From Aquimarina aggregata (GTDB lineage: Bacteria > Bacteroidota > Bacteroidia > Flavobacteriales > Flavobacteriaceae): DNA of 64,000 nucleotides. Below, piece after piece: positions 60,595-64,000 of this stretch (position 1 is the first letter of the stretch; the number at the start of each line of letters is the position of its first letter). A program made the position numbers and the translations under genes. Location: assembly GCF_001632745.1 (NCBI RefSeq), contig NZ_LQRT01000002.1, forward strand, positions 806,001 to 870,000, in the 5' to 3' direction. The notes beneath the pieces were generated by a model. That model had not been told where the DNA came from. It searched no databases and was given only the letters and a program-made list of their open reading frames with translations.

Positions 60595-61827
60595 TTACCT
60601 GCCGGATCTTCTTTTATAATTTCTAGATTTGTTTTTTGCCTTAGGTTTTCTGTTGTTATTATTTCTAGGGCCTTGTTTTACATCTCTAGCGCTCATAATG
60701 GGTTCAAACCCTTCTACAACATTATTTTCTAATTTTTCTCCTAAAAGTTTTTCTATTCCTTTTACATAGGCCACTTCATCCTCGCTAACCAAGGATATAG
60801 CTTCACCACTAGCCCCTGCTCTACCAGTTCGACCGATCCTATGCACATAATCTTCAGGAATATTAGGTAATTCAAAATTTACAACATGTGGTAACAAAGG
60901 GATATCCAATCCTCGTGCTGCTATATCTGTAGCAACCAATACTCGTATTGTACCTTTTTTAAATCCTGATAAGGCTTTCGTTCTTGCTCCTTGACTTTTA
61001 TTACCATGAATAGCGGCTGCCGAAATATTATTCTTATTCATTTTTTCAGTAAGACGATTAGCACCGTGTTTTGTTCGTGTAAAAACAAGTACCTGTTCCC
61101 AGTTTCCATCTGTAATGAATTTGATAATAAGCGTTGTTTTTTTGCTTTTATCTACTCTATATATTTTTTGTTTTACCTTTTCTGCGGTTGTATTTTCCGG
61201 AGCCGCTTCTACAGATACAGGATGATGTAATATTCCGTTTGCTAATTTTTTAATTTCTTTAGAAAATGTTGCTGAAAACAAAAGATTCTGTCTTCTTTCA
61301 GGCAACAACCCCAAAATTTTGTTGATATCTCTTTGAAACCCCATATCAAGCATACGATCAGCTTCATCGAGAACTAATACTTCTATTTTAGATAAAGAAA
61401 GTGCTTTTTGGGAGTGTAAATCTAATAATCGACCAGGAGTTGCTACTAAAAGATCCACACCATTACGCAAACCTCTTATTTGCGGTTTAGCATTGACTCC
61501 ACCAAAAATCACCATTGATCGTACATCTAAAAACTCACTATAAGCTCTTACATTATCTAATATTTGAGCAGCCAATTCTCTAGTAGGTGTTAATACTAAA
61601 GCACGCACAGGTCTTTTTCTAAGCTGTTGTCCTTGTGATAACAGTTGTAAAACAGGTAATGTAAATCCTGCTGTTTTTCCTGTTCCTGTTTGGGCAGACG
61701 CCAATACATCTTTCTTTTCTAAAATTGGTGGAATAGCCTTTTCTTGAATCGGAGAAGGTGTTGTATATCCTTTTTTTTGAACAGCACGTAACAAGGGTTC
61801 GGATAAACCTAAAGTATTAAATGACAT
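60595..61827 (-). CDS. DEAD-box RNA helicase, RhlE-type
   Basis: I start at ATG 61827 ('[16 protein letters not shown]'), 24 bp inside the longest frame, which begins at a TTG. 410 residues. DEAD motifs: Q '[17 protein letters not shown]', I '[13 protein letters not shown]', 'PTRELAAQI', II '[14 protein letters not shown]', III 'LFSATF', then '[14 protein letters not shown]' and '[15 protein letters not shown]'. A basic tail ('[20 protein letters not shown]') follows, as in RhlE proteins. Unwinds RNA in ribosome assembly or cold adaptation. Single gene. Confidence 0.93.
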   Translation of the reverse strand: MSFNTLGLSEPLLRAVQKKGYTTPSPIQEKAIPPILEKKDVLASAQTGTGKTAGFTLPVLQLLSQGQQLRKRPVRALVLTPTRELAAQILDNVRAYSEFLDVRSMVIFGGVNAKPQIRGLRNGVDLLVATPGRLLDLHSQKALSLSKIEVLVLDEADRMLDMGFQRDINKILGLLPERRQNLLFSATFSKEIKKLANGILHHPVSVEAAPENTTAEKVKQKIYRVDKSKKTTLIIKFITDGNWEQVLVFTRTKHGANRLTEKMNKNNISAAAIHGNKSQGARTKALSGFKKGTIRVLVATDIAARGLDIPLLPHVVNFELPNIPEDYVHRIGRTGRAGASGEAISLVSEDEVAYVKGIEKLLGEKLENNVVEGFEPIMSARDVKQGPRNNNNRKPKAKNKSRNYKRRSGR

Positions 61828-62016
61828 AGTATATCGTTTAAGAAACAACAATACTTAACTACTTAAATGCCATTTCTGAATGTGCCTGCAAATGTACAGT
61901 TAATTTTTAGGATACAATCGTTTATACTTAATCTAAAAGATTATTTTAAAAAACTATTATCAAAAAACAAGTATAATTAATTCTAAGCACCAGATATAAA
62001 CTCAACACAAGGGTTA

Positions 62017-62775
62017 TTATGTGTTGTCTTTATTTTTCGTAGAATTGATTAACTTAATTAATTTTATTAAAGATGATTTTACATTATCATTTTTACTTTT
62101 CTTAAGCATTAATTCTGCTTTCCTTTTTATCCCACTATAATTTGCATTAGGATAGATTCTAATCAATTCTGAAAAGTAAATATCTATTCCTTTTCCAAGC
62201 TTTACCTTTCCTTCTTCAGAAAAAGCTTTTTCATTATTAATTTCATCTAAGTAAATTGTATAATTCTCAATAAGAGTTCCTATATTCGAATTAATAACAC
62301 TTTTCACTTTTGGCGAATTTGGATCATCTGATCTTTCTTTAATATCATCATTTCCCAGTTTAAAATAATCTAATTGTAAGTCCAAACCAAATTGCCAAAC
62401 AGCTAACATTTCAATATCGTAAAGGTATTTATCTTTACGATCAGTCTGTTGATAAATTTGATGCATATCCTTCCACTGATTAAAGAATTCTGTGGCAATA
62501 TTACTTCTGTGTTTTATGCCTAATTCTTTATCATCAAGTACTATTTTGAAATTTTGCTCATCCGTTAATTTTTGAACAATCATTCTTTTCTCTGGATTAT
62601 CAAATGTTGGTTTCTTTTCATCTTTCTTATAACCAAATCTTAATTCAATAATTACATCATTATAATCATTTGTATCCCAATATCTTTTGTCTAAAGGAAA
62701 TTTATGATCTTCTGTTTTACAGTTAATTAAGGTTAAGCAAAGAAATGCTAAAAAGAAGTATCTAATTATTATCAT
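62017..62775 (-). CDS. Lipoprotein of unknown function
   Basis: 252 residues. Lipobox 'LTLINCKTE' (Cys20). The mature protein is helical and charged, with 'YNDVIIELRFGYKKDEKKPTF', 'IEMLAVWQFGLDLQLDYFKLG' and 'ELMLKKSKNDNVKSSLIKLIKL'. No family known. Overlaps the upstream 62762 gene by 14 bp, which shows tight coupling. A weak CAACACA / TGTGTTG hairpin at 62003-62026 covers its stop. Confidence 0.65.
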   Translation of the reverse strand: MIIIRYFFLAFLCLTLINCKTEDHKFPLDKRYWDTNDYNDVIIELRFGYKKDEKKPTFDNPEKRMIVQKLTDEQNFKIVLDDKELGIKHRSNIATEFFNQWKDMHQIYQQTDRKDKYLYDIEMLAVWQFGLDLQLDYFKLGNDDIKERSDDPNSPKVKSVINSNIGTLIENYTIYLDEINNEKAFSEEGKVKLGKGIDIYFSELIRIYPNANYSGIKRKAELMLKKSKNDNVKSSLIKLIKLINSTKNKDNT

Positions 62776-63463
62776 TAATTATGATTTTTGGTTTTTTATA
62801 TTTGCTTAGCAAAGTTAATGAACTGTCTACTATTTTCTCATACCTTTTTTGTTCACTTAAAACATAACTGTGAAAAGTATTATAGTCATATTCTTTTTGG
62901 AAAATTCTTTCTTTTGTTTTTGCGTCTTCAATTATTTTCTTTATAACATCTTTATCAAAAGTGCTTAAATTAGATATATTCTTCTTTGCTTTTCGAGCAA
63001 ACAATTCCGTTATCTTAATATGGTATTTTTCATGGTTCAAAAGCTCTTTACTATTAGTGTTTTTTTTATAAACAAATGAACGTGAAGGATAAAATAAGGA
63101 TTGAACAATTACAGAATTATCATTGACTTCACTTTCAATTGAAGTAACAACATAAGCAAACCTTTCGTTACCGTATAGTGATTTTTTAAAAAATTCTAAA
63201 CCCCTAAAATTTTTAAACGTTATTTCATCATATTTATCAAAAGTTAAGGGGCTTTCATAATTCAAATAGTTATTATTATTTAAAACTATTAATCCAATGA
63301 ACAAAGGAATTAAAATCAAAAAACTATACTTGACAAACTTGAAAAATTTCTTCAATGGAATTTTATTTCCCTTTTTATTTTCTTTTATAACTATGATCAA
63401 TTGGTAAAATACAGGTGAAAAATATATCAGGAGTAATGCTATGGCTATTAAATTTTCATTCAT
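62762..63463 (-). CDS. Membrane protein of unknown function
   Basis: 233 residues. Two hydrophobic helices at ~3-26 and ~48-67 ('FLILIPLFIGLIVLNN'), then a soluble domain with 'EITFKNFRGLEFFKKSLYGNERFAYVVTSIESE' (as pieces 'FKNFRGLEFFKKSLYGNERF') and a long helical C-terminus ending 'LTLLSKYKKPKIIIN'. No family known. It overlaps the following lipoprotein gene by 14 bp, so both are translated together, and they are likely to act together in the envelope. Confidence 0.65.
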   Translation of the reverse strand: MNENLIAIALLLIYFSPVFYQLIIVIKENKKGNKIPLKKFFKFVKYSFLILIPLFIGLIVLNNNNYLNYESPLTFDKYDEITFKNFRGLEFFKKSLYGNERFAYVVTSIESEVNDNSVIVQSLFYPSRSFVYKKNTNSKELLNHEKYHIKITELFARKAKKNISNLSTFDKDVIKKIIEDAKTKERIFQKEYDYNTFHSYVLSEQKRYEKIVDSSLTLLSKYKKPKIIINDNN

Positions 63464-63657
63464 TTTTAGTTTTTAAGAATTATTTGCAATACTAAATATA
63501 TGTACCTTTATAGACCTATTTGTTACCTTAAAACAAATTACGCAGTCATGAGAATACCAAATTTGTTACTATAACAACGTTTATATTGAAGTAGTTTATA
63601 TGATATCATTATATAAACTCCCTTTAAGACATTTATTTATATAATAATTTATTTCCT

Positions 63658-64000
63658 CTATCTCTTACTTTTTTCTTCTGGCAAAAGATCATTTTTAAAT
63701 GGGCTTTTAGTAAAAGGAAAAGCTAATTGTTTAACAAATCCTTTAGGAAAGGAGGCGTCAATTAATCCAGTACCCTTGGGCCATTCTTTACCAGGTAAAT
63801 AATAGGTCCCAAAAATTTTATCAATAAAAGGAAACACAACCGCGAAATTATTCCCATAATGTTCTGGTTCTTCACAATGATGCCAATGGTGATATTGCGG
63901 AGTTGTTATTATATATTTTAAAATACCAAAATTAATACTTGTATTAGAATGAATCAGAACTGCATGAATTGCTATAAATACAATATATACATTAAATGTT
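63658..64000 (-). CDS. Sterol desaturase/fatty-acid hydroxylase-family protein, C-terminal part
   Basis: Reading the minus strand from the window edge, the frame is open to the TAG at 63660-63658 (about 113 residues). It has the histidine motif 'YHHWHHCEEPEHYGNNFAVV' of the membrane fatty-acid hydroxylase superfamily, then 'FPFIDKIFGTYYLPGKEWP' and a basic end 'PFKNDLLPEEKSKR'. The di-iron H-x-x-H-H cluster supports a membrane oxygenase. Substrate unknown. Its 5' part lies outside the window. Confidence 0.85.
   Translation of the reverse strand, partial: TFNVYIVFIAIHAVLIHSNTSINFGILKYIITTPQYHHWHHCEEPEHYGNNFAVVFPFIDKIFGTYYLPGKEWPKGTGLIDASFPKGFVKQLAFPFTKSPFKNDLLPEEKSKR

Overview
This 64 kb window is a stretch of chromosome from a low-GC member of the Bacteroidota, almost certainly a marine Flavobacteriaceae species (Aquimarina-like is my guess, not proven). 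The reasons are the many small secreted proteins and lipoproteins, PorT-like barrels, a 60-residue CAL67264-type membrane protein, DUF6146, DUF5916 and TIGR02757 families, a flavobacterial-style menaquinone cluster, and promoter-like sequences of the Bacteroidota TTG/TAnnTTTG type. No rRNA, tRNA, CRISPR array, integrase, transposase or phage gene was seen. Most of the window reads as ordinary core chromosome with short operons on both strands.

Layout. 1-5861: the end of a LytTR regulator, three secreted proteins (DUF6624-like, an NTF2/lumazine-binding-like protein, a DUF4350-like protein), an EamA transporter and a carboxypeptidase-regulatory-like surface protein. 5878-9421: a SulP anion transporter with no visible start codon, divergent from a TauE/SafE permease, then a metallo-beta-lactamase-fold lipoprotein. 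9489-14627: cold-shock protein, RluE-like pseudouridine synthase, a CAT-like acetyltransferase/HAD operon, EttA and a small membrane protein. 14855-18053: two tandem secreted DNA/RNA nucleases. 18295-25176: acyl-CoA carboxylase beta subunit, a LytS/LytTR two-component pair, and a lipoprotein/vWA/DUF3108-like/membrane-protein operon. 25339: a 66-aa cysteine-rich peptide with a double-glycine-type leader.

25612-31769 holds an M24 peptidase and the menaquinone genes menE, menC and menA, interleaved with a CPBP protease and a UPF0173 hydrolase. 32031-37307: GH13 amylase lipoprotein, a structured gene-poor stretch, two tandem alpha/beta hydrolases and an outer-membrane barrel. 37423-42967: ferredoxin divergent from a LuxC-type reductase, serC and a 2-hydroxyacid dehydrogenase (serine synthesis), then DUF937, DUF6146 and DUF6787-like genes. 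43114-46087: a membrane-bound AraC-type regulator, a second cysteine-rich leader peptide and an NHL-repeat lipoprotein. 46226-51832: folE-msrA, a DUF5916 outer-membrane protein, a LolD-like ATPase and a TIGR02757 protein. 51852-56941: an imelysin-like/cytochrome c peroxidase fusion, a large secreted protein with a collagen-like stretch, and a GAF histidine kinase. 56938-64000: FAD oxidoreductase, two duplicated barrels, an RDD protein, an RhlE-type helicase, two unknown envelope proteins and the end of a sterol-desaturase-family gene.

The most unusual items are the two unlinked six-cysteine peptides with related leaders (25339 and 44327). One carries a spacing that recalls cystine-knot protease inhibitors. 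Also unusual are the SulP gene without a standard start, the 34 kb region with two strong inverted repeats and almost no coding, and a perfect 16-bp palindrome at 55585.
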